Assembly (NCBI GenBank): GCA_045113695.1
Contig: JBGUJG010000089.1
Location: 1 to 13,406, forward strand
Origin: UBA4246 sp045113695
Lineage (GTDB): Bacteria; Bacillota; Clostridia; Christensenellales; Aristaeellaceae
DNA length: 13,406 bases
Direction: 5' to 3'
The position numbers and the translations under genes are program-made. Below the pieces are notes generated by a model. It saw nothing but the letters and a program-made list of their open reading frames with translations. It made no database searches and was not told the origin of the DNA. Below, piece by piece: positions 1-7,057 of this stretch (the first letter of the stretch is position 1; each line of letters opens with the position of its first letter).

Positions 1-1004
1 ATTTCTTCCCAGTTTTCGGTCACAGCCTGCGCCGTATCCGCCCTAACGCCTGAGAAAATGTGGGGATGCCGTTCGATCATCTTCCGGCAGATGGTCGTGG
101 TGATGTCAGACAGTTCGAAGGTCCCGTACTGACGGCCGATGTTTGCCTGAAAGACAACCTGAAGCAGCACATCGCCCAGCTCTTCGGCCACATGATCCCA
201 GTCTTCTTCGTCGATGGCCGCGGCGGTTTCGTATGCTTCCTCGATCAGGTAAGGACGCAGCGAATGATGATCCTGCTTCAGATCCCACGGGCAGCCGTTT
301 TCCCCGCGGAGCACGGACATGACGCGCACCAGGTCCCCGAAGGTGTACCGCTGTTTTTCTTTCAGCGGAAGGGGGAGAATCAGCGCGCACACCGTCCGGT
401 CATAAGCTTTCTGCCTGTCCAGATCCTGAAGCGGGATGGTCAGGCAGGCGCGGCGTTTTCCATGCTCTGCCGGCGGAAAGAAACGAACCGGCTGATCTTC
501 CCCGTATACGCCGAGCAGTCGCAGCTTGATTTCCCCGGCCAGCAGGCGGTCGTCGATCTCTTCGATCATCAGGGGAAGGTCTCCCAGCGCCTGAGGCAGA
601 TCGATGGCGGCGCAGCGGTATACGGAAGGAAAAGCAGCTTCCGCCAGCGCATCGGCGGACAGCGGCACGCCGGGCACTTCTTCGGCGACTGCGCCGCGGT
701 TTCTGAGCGCCCGGACGGTCTCGTCCCTTTCCGGATCAAGGACGGCGTAGTGAACCGGGCAGGATTCCGCTTCTTCCATGACCCGGCTGACACACAGGGC
801 GGTCAGCTCGTCAAAGTCCTCCGCCTGGCCGTACAGACTGTCCAGGGTATCAAAAGAAATACCCTGTTCCCGAAGATAGCCGGCACAGTCGGTTTCCCCG
901 GTGCGGAGAATCAGTTTCTGAGCTTTTTTCATCCGTTCGACGGCGCCCAGGGTCAGATCCTCTCTTCGGCCTGTGCCGAGAGCGAGAATGGTGATCGCGT
1001 TCAT
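1..1004 (-). CDS. mazG: YabN/MazG-type fusion: tetrapyrrole-methylase-like domain plus MazG NTP pyrophosphohydrolase (3' end outside window)
   Basis: I translated the minus strand by hand: the frame stays open from ATG at 1004-1002 to the left edge (334 codons seen), so the C-terminus is missing. Residues 1-~200 resemble the YabN N-terminal tetrapyrrole (corrin/porphyrin) methylase domain, starting MNAITILALGTG with a following LTLGAVE. Residues ~221-334 are MazG: FGDLVRVMSVLRGENGCPWD, then the metal-binding pattern EExxE at 255-259 and ExxD at 275-278 (ELGD), then KMIERHPHIFSG near the edge. MazG enzymes hydrolyse (d)NTPs to (d)NMP and PPi in the cytoplasm and are linked to nucleotide-pool cleaning and the stringent response; that is family knowledge. 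The start overlaps the mnmG stop as ATGA, with GAAGGA only 2 nt and AGGAA 11 nt upstream, suggesting translational coupling. Oddity: the usual PGxP-type motif of the methylase domain reads VLDPERDETV. A complete second MazG repeat beyond the edge is possible but unseen. Confidence 0.93.
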   Translation of the reverse strand, partial: MNAITILALGTGRREDLTLGAVERMKKAQKLILRTGETDCAGYLREQGISFDTLDSLYGQAEDFDELTALCVSRVMEEAESCPVHYAVLDPERDETVRALRNRGAVAEEVPGVPLSADALAEAAFPSVYRCAAIDLPQALGDLPLMIEEIDDRLLAGEIKLRLLGVYGEDQPVRFFPPAEHGKRRACLTIPLQDLDRQKAYDRTVCALILPLPLKEKQRYTFGDLVRVMSVLRGENGCPWDLKQDHHSLRPYLIEEAYETAAAIDEEDWDHVAEELGDVLLQVVFQANIGRQYGTFELSDITTTICRKMIERHPHIFSGVRADTAQAVTENWEE

Positions 1005-2782
1005 TTTCCTTCACGTTCCTTTCGGGAAAGCCAGACCATCAGCACTGAAATGTCGGCCGGAGAGACGCCGGGAATGCGGCTTGCCTGGCCGATGGAGAGC
1101 GGTTTCTGCCGGTCCAGCTTCTGGCGCGCTTCCAGGCGGAGCCCGGAGATTTCCGCGTAGCAGATATCCTTTGGCAGTTCTTTTTCCTCCATGACCCGGG
1201 CCTCTTTGATGCGGGCTTTTTCCCTGCTGAGATATCCTTCAAATTTAACGGCCAGTTCGGCTTCTTCTATGGATGCGGGAAGGAATTCCCCCCATTCTTC
1301 CGGAACAACGAGGCGTTCCTCCGGACGCCGGAGTTTCTGCGTCTGGTGGGTTTCGCCGATCCTGCGGATCAGCTCATCCGTTTCCTTCTGCTTGCGTTCC
1401 GCCAGGCGCATCCGGCTGTCGCCGGCCAGGCCGATCTTCCAGGCTCTTTCGGTCAGCCGCAGGTCCGCGTTGTCCTGCCTGAGGAACAGGCGGTACTCCG
1501 CCCGGCTGGTCATCATCCGGTAGGGCTCGTCCGTTCCCTTGGTGGTCAGATCGTCCGTCATGACGCCGATGTAAGCCTGATCCCTGGTCAGCAGGAAGGG
1601 CTCCTGATTTTTGATATAGAGGCCGGCGTTGATGCCTGCCAGGATCCCCTGGGCGGCGGCTTCCTCGTAGCCGGAAGTGCCGTTGATCTGGCCTGCGGTG
1701 TAGAGGCCTTCGATATGCCGTACGTTCAGCGCGGGGGAAAGGGCAGTCGGGTCGATGCAGTCATATTCAATGGCATAAGCCAGCCGTACCAGCCGGGCTC
1801 TTTCGAGCCCCCGGATGGTGCGGTACATGCTGACCTGCACGTCCCTGGGCAGGCCGGTCGACATGCCCTGGATATACCATTCCGGATAGTCCAGGCCTTC
1901 CGGCTCCACGAACAGCTGATGCCTGTCCTTGTCGGCGAAACGCGTCACCTTGTCCTCGATGGAAGGGCAGTAGCGGGCGCCGGTCCCGTGAATGAGGCCG
2001 GAGTACATCGGAGCCCGGTGCAGGTTCTGCCGGATGATGTCGTGCGTCCTTTCGTTCGTCCAGGTCAGATAACAGCCGATTTTGTTGACCGGCGGCACTT
2101 CGGTCAGGAAGGAGAAGGGAGTGACCGGTTCATCCCCGGGCTGGAATTCCATCTGATCAAAATCGATGCTCCTGGCGTCCACACGGGCAGGCGTGCCGGT
2201 TTTGAAACGCCTCAGGGAAAGGCCGAGATCCATCAGCGAAGCGGACAGATGATTGGCCGGCAGCAGGCCCTGGGGCCCCTGATCCCAGATTTCGGAACCG
2301 ATGATGATTTTGCTTTTCAGGTAAACGCCGGTGCAGACGACGACGGCAGCGCAGGCTACGATGTCGCCGCAGTCTGTACGGACCCCGGTGACCCTGCCGT
2401 TTTCCGTCAGAATCTCATCCGCTTCCGCCTGCATGATTTCCAGGCGTTCCTGGGCAAACAGCGTCCTCATCATCCGCAGATGATAGGCGCGCTTGTCTTC
2501 CTGCGCGCGCAGGGAACGGACGGCCGGCCCCTTGCCGGTGTTCAGCATCCTGCCCTGAATCAGGGCGTCGTCCGCGGCCAGGCCCATTTCCCCGCCCAGG
2601 GCATCCACTTCCCGCACCAGATGGCCTTTTCCCGTCCCTCCGATGGAGGGGTTGCAGGGCATCAGGGCGATGGATTCCAGGTTCAGCGTCATCAGAACGG
2701 TCTCCAGTCCCAGCCGTGCGCAGGCGAGCGCCGCCTCACAGCCGGCATGGCCGGCGCCGATTACTACCACTTGTGTCTGCAT
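1001..2782 (-). CDS. mnmG: tRNA uridine-5-carboxymethylaminomethyl modification enzyme MnmG (GidA)
   Basis: FAD-dependent partner of MnmE; together they install the (carboxymethyl)aminomethyl group at C5 of wobble U34 in certain tRNAs, in the cytoplasm. The 593-residue product opens MQTQVVVIGAGHAGCEAA with the FAD dinucleotide motif at 9-14, has CNPSIGG at 43-49 with its conserved Cys, YCPSIED (family signature 1, Cys272) at 271-277, AGQINGTSGYEEAAAQG (signature 2) at 363-379, and a C-terminal SIGQASRIPGVSPADIS. I chose ATG 2782 rather than the in-frame ATG at 2872 because homologues start right at this motif, a GGAG lies 7 nt upstream, and the promoter TATAAT (2822-2827) lies downstream of 2872. 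The protein is about 30 residues shorter than the usual ~625; the loss is between ETHQTQ and KLRRPE (residues ~477-483), in the helical C-terminal part. It is first in an operon with the MazG-like gene; mnmE and rsmG are not its neighbours here. Confidence 0.97.
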   Translation of the reverse strand: MQTQVVVIGAGHAGCEAALACARLGLETVLMTLNLESIALMPCNPSIGGTGKGHLVREVDALGGEMGLAADDALIQGRMLNTGKGPAVRSLRAQEDKRAYHLRMMRTLFAQERLEIMQAEADEILTENGRVTGVRTDCGDIVACAAVVVCTGVYLKSKIIIGSEIWDQGPQGLLPANHLSASLMDLGLSLRRFKTGTPARVDARSIDFDQMEFQPGDEPVTPFSFLTEVPPVNKIGCYLTWTNERTHDIIRQNLHRAPMYSGLIHGTGARYCPSIEDKVTRFADKDRHQLFVEPEGLDYPEWYIQGMSTGLPRDVQVSMYRTIRGLERARLVRLAYAIEYDCIDPTALSPALNVRHIEGLYTAGQINGTSGYEEAAAQGILAGINAGLYIKNQEPFLLTRDQAYIGVMTDDLTTKGTDEPYRMMTSRAEYRLFLRQDNADLRLTERAWKIGLAGDSRMRLAERKQKETDELIRRIGETHQTQKLRRPEERLVVPEEWGEFLPASIEEAELAVKFEGYLSREKARIKEARVMEEKELPKDICYAEISGLRLEARQKLDRQKPLSIGQASRIPGVSPADISVLMVWLSRKEREGK

Positions 2783-2789
2783 GAAAATA

Positions 2790-2793
2790 CTCC
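2790..2793 (-). promoter_or_regulatory. Ribosome binding site of mnmG
   Basis: On the minus strand CGGAG precedes ATG 2782 with a 7-nt spacer (TATTTTC). It decides between the 593-codon and the 30-codon-longer reading of mnmG. Confidence 0.7.
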
Positions 2794-2799
2794 GATCAT

Positions 2800-2815
2800 C
2801 CGCCCGGTTGGGCGG
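2800..2815 (-). promoter_or_regulatory. GC hairpin / palindrome at the mnmG transcript start
   Basis: A perfect 6-bp inverted repeat, CCGCCC with GGGCGG around a 4-nt loop (AACC on the minus strand), sits just downstream of the mnmG -10 box and 6 nt before its ribosome binding site. In RNA it would form a stable stem at the very 5' end of the leader, which could protect the 5' end or affect initiation; in DNA it could be an operator between the two divergent promoters. No T-run follows, so it is not a terminator. Function is inference. Confidence 0.45.
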
Positions 2816-2821
2816 CGTCTG

Positions 2822-2851
2822 ATTATACCACAAGCGCCGGAAAGTTGACAA
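2822..2851 (-). promoter_or_regulatory. Promoter of the mnmG-mazG operon
   Basis: On the minus strand TTGTCA (2851-2846) and TATAAT (2827-2822) are separated by 18 nt, and TGG directly before TATAAT makes an extended -10. The expected start near 2815 lies ~33 nt before the mnmG ATG. It is back-to-back with the GH10-like gene promoter, the two -35 boxes being ~55 bp apart. Confidence 0.75.
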
Positions 2852-2905
2852 TCGGGGGAACAGCGTTTTCACCGGCGGAAGATTCTTTTTTCTTCCGGAA
2901 AAAGA

Positions 2906-2936
2906 TTGACTTAGAGGCAGCTTTAAGGTTTACAAT
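2906..2936 (+). promoter_or_regulatory. Candidate promoter of the GH10-AEC-GH9 operon
   Basis: TTGACT (2906-2911) and TACAAT (2931-2936) are spaced by 19 nt, longer than the 17-nt optimum, in a locally AT-rich stretch. Transcription from ~2943 would give a ~55-nt leader before the GTG start. The long spacer suggests a weak or activator-dependent promoter (inference). Confidence 0.55.
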
Positions 2937-2982
2937 ATTCCGGCGGCACGAACCGCGCTCCATAAAAAACCAGGGACGGCCG

Positions 2983-2990
2983 AAGGAGGA
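2983..2990 (+). promoter_or_regulatory. Strong ribosome binding site fixing the GTG start of the GH10-like gene
   Basis: AAGGAGGA with a 7-nt spacer to GTG 2998. The in-frame ATG at 2845 has no such site and lies upstream of the candidate promoter, so the GTG is preferred. Confidence 0.85.
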
Positions 2991-2997
2991 CAATCAA

Positions 2998-4215
2998 GTG
3001 AATCAGCTGGAACACCGCCGGGCAACCGCCCGCCTGCAGCTCCTGAACCCGGACGGAACCGCAGCAGCGAACCGTGAGGTCCGGATCGATCAGATTTCCC
3101 ATCAGTTTCTCTTTGGCTGCGGGGCCTTTGATTTTATCCCGATGCTGAAGACGCAGGATGAAAACAGAAAGGCATTTTTGCGGCAGCGGACGGACCTTTG
3201 GCTGGGTCTGTTCAATTACGGCACCCTGCCCTTCTACTGGGGGCGGTATGAGCCTGTCGAAGGGCAGACGGCCTTCCCGGAGACCATGGCTGCGGCCCGG
3301 TATCTGCGCGAAAAGGGCGTTCAGGTCAAGGGACATCCGCTTTGCTGGCATACCGTATGCGCCCCCTGGCTGATGCAGTTTTCCAACGAGGAGATCCTCC
3401 GCCGCCAGCTGGAGCGCATCCGCAGGGATGTGACGGCTTACCGGGGCGTGATCGATATGTGGGACGTGATCAACGAAGTGGTGATCATGCCTGTGTTTGA
3501 TAAGTATGACAATGCGGTGACCCGCATCTGCAGGGATCTGGGCCGGATCCGTCTGGTCAGGGAAGTGTTTGCCGAAGCCAAGGCCAGCAACCCGGACGCC
3601 GTGCTGCTGATCAATGACTTCAATACCAGCGTATCCTACGAAATCCTGCTGGAGGGACTGCTGGAAGCAGGGGTTCCCATCAGCGCGATCGGGATCCAGA
3701 GCCATCAGCATCAGGGCTATTGGGGGCTGGAAAAGCTCCATGACGTCATATCCCGCTTCTCCCGTTTCGGCCTGCCGATCCATTTTACCGAAAATACCCT
3801 GATTTCCGGCGAGATCATGCCGCCGCACATTGTCGATCTGAACGACTGGCAGGTGGATTCCTGGCCCAGCACACCGGAAGGGGAAGAACGCCAGGCCCGG
3901 GAAATCTCGGAAATGTACTCCGTGCTGTTTGCCCATCCGCTGGTTGAAGCCATCACCACCTGGGATTTCAACGACGGCTGCTGGCTCAAGGCACCGTCCG
4001 GCTTTGTCCGCCAGGACAACAGCAAAAAACCTTCCTACGATGCCCTGGCTCAGCTGATCCACGGCGCCTGGGAAACCCATGAGAAAACGGCGACGGACGG
4101 AGAAGGATATTTTACTTTTACAGGCTTTAAAGGGAATTATACGATCTGCTCAGATACCGCGGGCGCTTCCTTTACTCTGTCTGATGATCGGACGGGAAAA
4201 CTGACGCTGGGCTGA
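2998..4215 (+). CDS. GH10-like (xylanase-fold) glycoside hydrolase, probably cytoplasmic
   Basis: The 405-residue product belongs to the glycoside hydrolase 10 fold, whose best-known members cut beta-1,4-xylan with retention. Numbered from GTG 2998: residues ~8-40 form a small beta-type N-terminal module (ATARLQLLNPDG, HQFLFGCGAF), GHPLCWH is at 112-118, the acid/base lies in WDVINE (Glu160), INDFN is at 205-209, IQSH at 233-236, and the nucleophile is in HFTEN (Glu265). TTWDFNDGCWL (320-330) matches the GH10 C-terminal region. A ~45-residue tail (YFTFTGFKGNY...) looks like an extra beta piece. There is no signal peptide or membrane segment. Oddity: where classic GH10 enzymes have ENxMK for the -2 subsite, this protein reads FNYGTLPFYWGRYEP, and the nucleophile motif is TEN rather than TELD. 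The catalytic pair is intact, so it is probably active, but the substrate may not be plain xylan. First gene of an operon with an AEC carrier 29 nt downstream. Confidence 0.88.
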   Translation: MNQLEHRRATARLQLLNPDGTAAANREVRIDQISHQFLFGCGAFDFIPMLKTQDENRKAFLRQRTDLWLGLFNYGTLPFYWGRYEPVEGQTAFPETMAAARYLREKGVQVKGHPLCWHTVCAPWLMQFSNEEILRRQLERIRRDVTAYRGVIDMWDVINEVVIMPVFDKYDNAVTRICRDLGRIRLVREVFAEAKASNPDAVLLINDFNTSVSYEILLEGLLEAGVPISAIGIQSHQHQGYWGLEKLHDVISRFSRFGLPIHFTENTLISGEIMPPHIVDLNDWQVDSWPSTPEGEERQAREISEMYSVLFAHPLVEAITTWDFNDGCWLKAPSGFVRQDNSKKPSYDALAQLIHGAWETHEKTATDGEGYFTFTGFKGNYTICSDTAGASFTLSDDRTGKLTLG

Positions 4216-4244
4216 ACCGGCGGAACGACAAAGCAGGAACTGTT

Positions 4245-5180
4245 ATGAACGCATTTACGGAAGCGCTGCGCACCATTCTGCCGGTGATGCTGATGCTTTT
4301 TCTCGGCGCAGTGTGCAGAAAAACAAACCTGATTTCCCGGGAGGGCGTTCAGGCTCTGAAAACGGTGGCGGTGCAGATCGCTCTGCCCGCCGTTCTGCTT
4401 CATACCTTCGCAGTCACGCAGTACACCCTTTCGGACATTCTGATCCCCCTGATGATGTATCTGATCTGCATCATCGCGTGGGTTCTTGGAAAGCTGCTCG
4501 GCGGCCGCCTGGGGCTGAAAAGTCCCTTCGTTCCTTTTCTGACCACCGGGTTTGAGGCGGGTATGCTTGGCTACGCGCTCTTTACCCTGCTGTACGGAAG
4601 CGGAAGGGTCGCCGATTTCGCCAGGATTGACCTGGGGCAGGTCCTGTTTGTTTTTACACTTTATAAAGTCCTCCTGGCCAGGCAGGAAGGAAAGAAGCCT
4701 TCCCCGGCACAGCTGGCCCGGGAAATGCTGCTGTCGCCGATCATCCTGGCCATTGCCGCAGGCGTGTTGCTGGGAGCCTCGGGCCTTTATCAGGCGCTGG
4801 TTCCATCCGGAATCAGCGGCATTCTGGACGCATGCACCGATTTTGTGTCCGCTCCGACCGCGGCGCTGATCCTCCTGGCGATCGGCTATGACCTGGTGTT
4901 TACGGACATCCCGTGGAAAGAAACCTGCGCGGTCATCGGGCTGCGGCTGGCGATCATGGCGGTGCTGGGCGGGGGACTGCTGCTCGCGCTGAGACAGATG
5001 TGGCCGCAGATGCACGCGGAAGCGGCTGTGATCCTGATGTTCCTGCTGCCGCCTCCGTTTGTACTGCCCGTATTTGCCGAAGGGACGAAGGACAGGGCTT
5101 ATGTATCCGCCTCCCTTTCTGTCAGTACGCTGGTTTCGATCGCGGGGTTTGCGCTGATGGCGGTGCTGATGCCCGCCTGA
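4245..5180 (+). CDS. AEC-family (auxin efflux carrier type) membrane transporter
   Basis: The 311-residue protein is very hydrophobic, with about ten membrane segments by eye (roughly 8-24, 39-55, 63-84, 100-117, 128-145, 162-180, 200-218, 228-249, 258-277, 289-308), the number expected for the AEC family. Family-like features are the early LFLGAVCRKTNLIS, the ALPAV stretch in segment 2, TTGFEAGMLGY around 100-110, and a conserved-looking LLPPPFVLPVFAE at 267-279. Characterised bacterial relatives move carboxylates such as malate or malonate by secondary transport; the substrate here cannot be read. It is sandwiched between two glycosidase genes, 29 nt after the GH10-like gene and 19 nt before the GH9 gene, so it is co-transcribed. 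It may export an acid end product or move a product of the hydrolases (inference). Ribosome binding site AGGAA is 5 nt before ATG. Confidence 0.85.
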   Translation: MNAFTEALRTILPVMLMLFLGAVCRKTNLISREGVQALKTVAVQIALPAVLLHTFAVTQYTLSDILIPLMMYLICIIAWVLGKLLGGRLGLKSPFVPFLTTGFEAGMLGYALFTLLYGSGRVADFARIDLGQVLFVFTLYKVLLARQEGKKPSPAQLAREMLLSPIILAIAAGVLLGASGLYQALVPSGISGILDACTDFVSAPTAALILLAIGYDLVFTDIPWKETCAVIGLRLAIMAVLGGGLLLALRQMWPQMHAEAAVILMFLLPPPFVLPVFAEGTKDRAYVSASLSVSTLVSIAGFALMAVLMPA

Positions 5181-5199
5181 AGCAGAAAGGAATGAACCG

Positions 5200-6822
5200 A
5201 TGGAAACTTCCGGGAAAATACGCGTCAACCAGGTGGGATACGCGGCCGGCCTGCCGCAGCGTGTGGTTCTCCTGACAGATGAGCCGCTGATCATCTGCGA
5301 TGATACGGGAACGGAGCTCAGGCGGCTGGTTCCGGGTCCTCCTGCCGCAGACGCGGCGAGCGGAGAAGCGGTGACGCAGGCGGACCTGGGCCTCAGGGAT
5401 TCAGGGACGTATTTCCTCATGGCCGGAGCGGAAAGAAGAACGGTCAGCGTACAGCAGGAACCCTGGGCCGGAATCACGAACGCCATGATCAGAGGCCTGT
5501 ACTTTCAGCGGTGCGGCTGCGGGCTGCCGGAAGCGTACGCCGGGCCGTACAGCCATCCGGCCTGTCATACGGCGCCCGCTGTGGACTGGCAGGACAGGGC
5601 TGTCAGGCGCCGCATCGCCGGGGGATGGCATGACGCGGGCGATTACGGAAAATATGTCGGGCCCGGAGCGGTGGCCGCCGCCCACCTTCTTTACGCATGG
5701 AAGCTGTTCCCGCAGGGGTGTTCTGATCCGCTGAACATTCCGGAAACGGGAAACGGCGTGCCGGATATCCTGAACGAGGCCCGCTGGGAGCTGGAATGGC
5801 TGCTGCAGATGCAGCGCCCGGACGGGGCTTTTCATCACAAGCTGACCAAAGCGCGTTTTGCTCCTTTTATCATGCCGCAGGAGGACCGGGAAACGGAGTA
5901 TCTGATGCCTGTCTCCCACTGCGCAACGGCGTCCGCCTGTGCATGCCTGGCGCTTGCTTCCAGGGTATTCAGGGCTTACGACCCGGCTTTTGCCAACCGG
6001 ATGCTGGGTTCCTCCCTGCATGCCTGGCGCTGGCTGGACAGAAACCCTGAGTTTGTCCCTTTCCGGAATCCGGAAGGCGTCCGGACCGGTCAGTACGGCG
6101 AAAACAGCGATACGGAGGAACGTTTCTGGGCTGCATGCGAACTGTATGCGGCCACGGGAGAGGAAGGGTACCGCAGCGCGGCGGAAACCCTGTTTTCCGG
6201 CGGTCTTGATCTGACGCAGTTCGGCTGGGCAAATGTTTCCGGACTGGGCGCTCTTTGCTGTCTGTTTGATCTGGGGGAAAGGGCAGGAGACATTCTGTAC
6301 ACCCGCCTGAAAGCGGAATTCCTGACGCAGAGCGGACAGCTCCTCAGCCTGTCCGCGCAGTCGGGATACGGCACGGCGCTTGCCCCGGACCGGTATATCT
6401 GGGGCAGCATTCTGCCGATCATGAACCATTCGATGGCTTTGATCGTTCATGAACGCCTGACCGGAAGGGAAGACATGCGGAACGCGGCCCTGCTTCAATG
6501 GCATTACGCCCTCGGCATGAACGCGCTGGATACATGTTTTGTGACCGGTTTCGGAGAAAAGACCGTCCTGCACCCGCACCATCGTCCGTCCGGCGCGGAC
6601 GGCGTCGATGCCCCTGTGCCGGGTCTGATTTCCGGCGGCCCGAACAGATGCTTCCCGTATCCGGCGACCAGGGAAAAACTGGGCGCGGAACTTCCGCCGG
6701 CTAAATATTATCTGGATGAAACGCCCTCCGCAGACACCAATGAAATTGCCGTTTACTGGAATTCCGCGGCCGTCCTGACCGCCGCTTATTGCAACATGCT
6801 CACCAGACAGCGGGGCGGCTGA
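5200..6822 (+). CDS. Glycoside hydrolase family 9 protein with N-terminal Ig-like domain (cellodextrinase/endoglucanase type), probably cytoplasmic
   Basis: The 540-residue product has the two-part layout of many GH9 enzymes: an Ig-like CelD_N domain (residues ~6-86, beginning IRVNQVGYAAG) and an (alpha/alpha)6 barrel (~92-535). Catalytic features are visible: GGWHDAGDYGKYV at 141-153 with Asp145 and the likely base Asp148, HPHHRPS at 458-464, and the likely acid Glu515 in TNEIAVYWN. GH9 enzymes cleave beta-1,4-glucans with inversion; close cytoplasmic analogues include rumen cellodextrinases (family knowledge). No signal peptide, dockerin or carbohydrate-binding module is present, so action on imported cello- or mixed-linkage oligosaccharides is the likeliest role, though glucosaminidase-type GH9 activity is an alternative. 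ATG 5200 has AAAGGA 8 nt upstream. Last gene of the cassette; a terminator follows 22 nt after the stop. Confidence 0.93.
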   Translation: METSGKIRVNQVGYAAGLPQRVVLLTDEPLIICDDTGTELRRLVPGPPAADAASGEAVTQADLGLRDSGTYFLMAGAERRTVSVQQEPWAGITNAMIRGLYFQRCGCGLPEAYAGPYSHPACHTAPAVDWQDRAVRRRIAGGWHDAGDYGKYVGPGAVAAAHLLYAWKLFPQGCSDPLNIPETGNGVPDILNEARWELEWLLQMQRPDGAFHHKLTKARFAPFIMPQEDRETEYLMPVSHCATASACACLALASRVFRAYDPAFANRMLGSSLHAWRWLDRNPEFVPFRNPEGVRTGQYGENSDTEERFWAACELYAATGEEGYRSAAETLFSGGLDLTQFGWANVSGLGALCCLFDLGERAGDILYTRLKAEFLTQSGQLLSLSAQSGYGTALAPDRYIWGSILPIMNHSMALIVHERLTGREDMRNAALLQWHYALGMNALDTCFVTGFGEKTVLHPHHRPSGADGVDAPVPGLISGGPNRCFPYPATREKLGAELPPAKYYLDETPSADTNEIAVYWNSAAVLTAAYCNMLTRQRGG

Positions 6823-6844
6823 ACCGGCACCGCCGGCATACAGA

Positions 6845-6893
6845 CAGAGCCATGTGTGAAAAAGGAACGGCCGCATGGCTCTGCCGTTTTTTT
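6845..6893 (+). terminator. Intrinsic terminator of the GH10-AEC-GH9 operon
   Basis: Perfect 10-bp inverted repeat CAGAGCCATG (6845-6854) / CATGGCTCTG (6874-6883) with a 19-nt loop, followed after CCG by seven T residues (6887-6893). Confidence 0.85.
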
Positions 6894-7040
6894 GTCCGGG
6901 AAGACCGATGCGGGTCTGCAGGCGGAAAGCCCCGGCAGGGAAATCAGTCCCTGTCTGCCTTGGCGGCTTCCGGCGCCGGCTGCCGGTTCATATGCCGGAA
7001 GGCCTGCCGCGGAATCAGGCTGAATGGCCATGCGGCTGTC
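6894..7040. other. GC-rich gene-free stretch with inverted repeats
   Basis: No convincing gene on either strand; short open frames here lack family resemblance and ribosome binding sites. The stretch holds several inverted repeats: GGCAGGGA (6934-6941) with TCCCTGTC (6948-6955; one G-T pair), a 10-bp palindrome CCGGCGCCGG (6970-6979), and CTTCCGG (6967-6973) with CCGGAAG (6995-7001). It could be a structured leader-like remnant or decayed coding sequence; no known RNA family was recognised. Confidence 0.4.
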
Positions 7041-7043
7041 CTC

Positions 7044-7057
7044 AAAAAAATTTTTTT
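7044..7057. promoter_or_regulatory. A7T7 tract upstream of the ftsH promoter
   Basis: Seven A followed by seven T. Such AnTn runs bend DNA and often act as upstream activating (UP-like) sequence; here it lies ~106-119 bp before the proximal -35 of ftsH and ~57-70 bp before the distal TTGACA. Role is inference. Confidence 0.4.

Noticed and set aside
60..1160. 366-codon plus-strand open frame opposite the MazG fusion and mnmG end
   Set aside because: The minus strand encodes clear MazG motifs across the same DNA.
1346..2848. 500-codon plus-strand open frame opposite mnmG
   Set aside because: It mirrors a highly conserved gene in a GC-rich genome, has no family motifs, and its composition is that of antisense reading.
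2845..2997. Upstream in-frame extension of the GH10-like gene from ATG 2845
   Set aside because: It overlaps both promoters, has no ribosome binding site and adds residues unlike the family; GTG 2998 has a near-perfect site.
7044..7057. A7T7 as a bidirectional terminator
   Set aside because: No GC stem is directly attached to either side, and the GH9 operon already has its own terminator.
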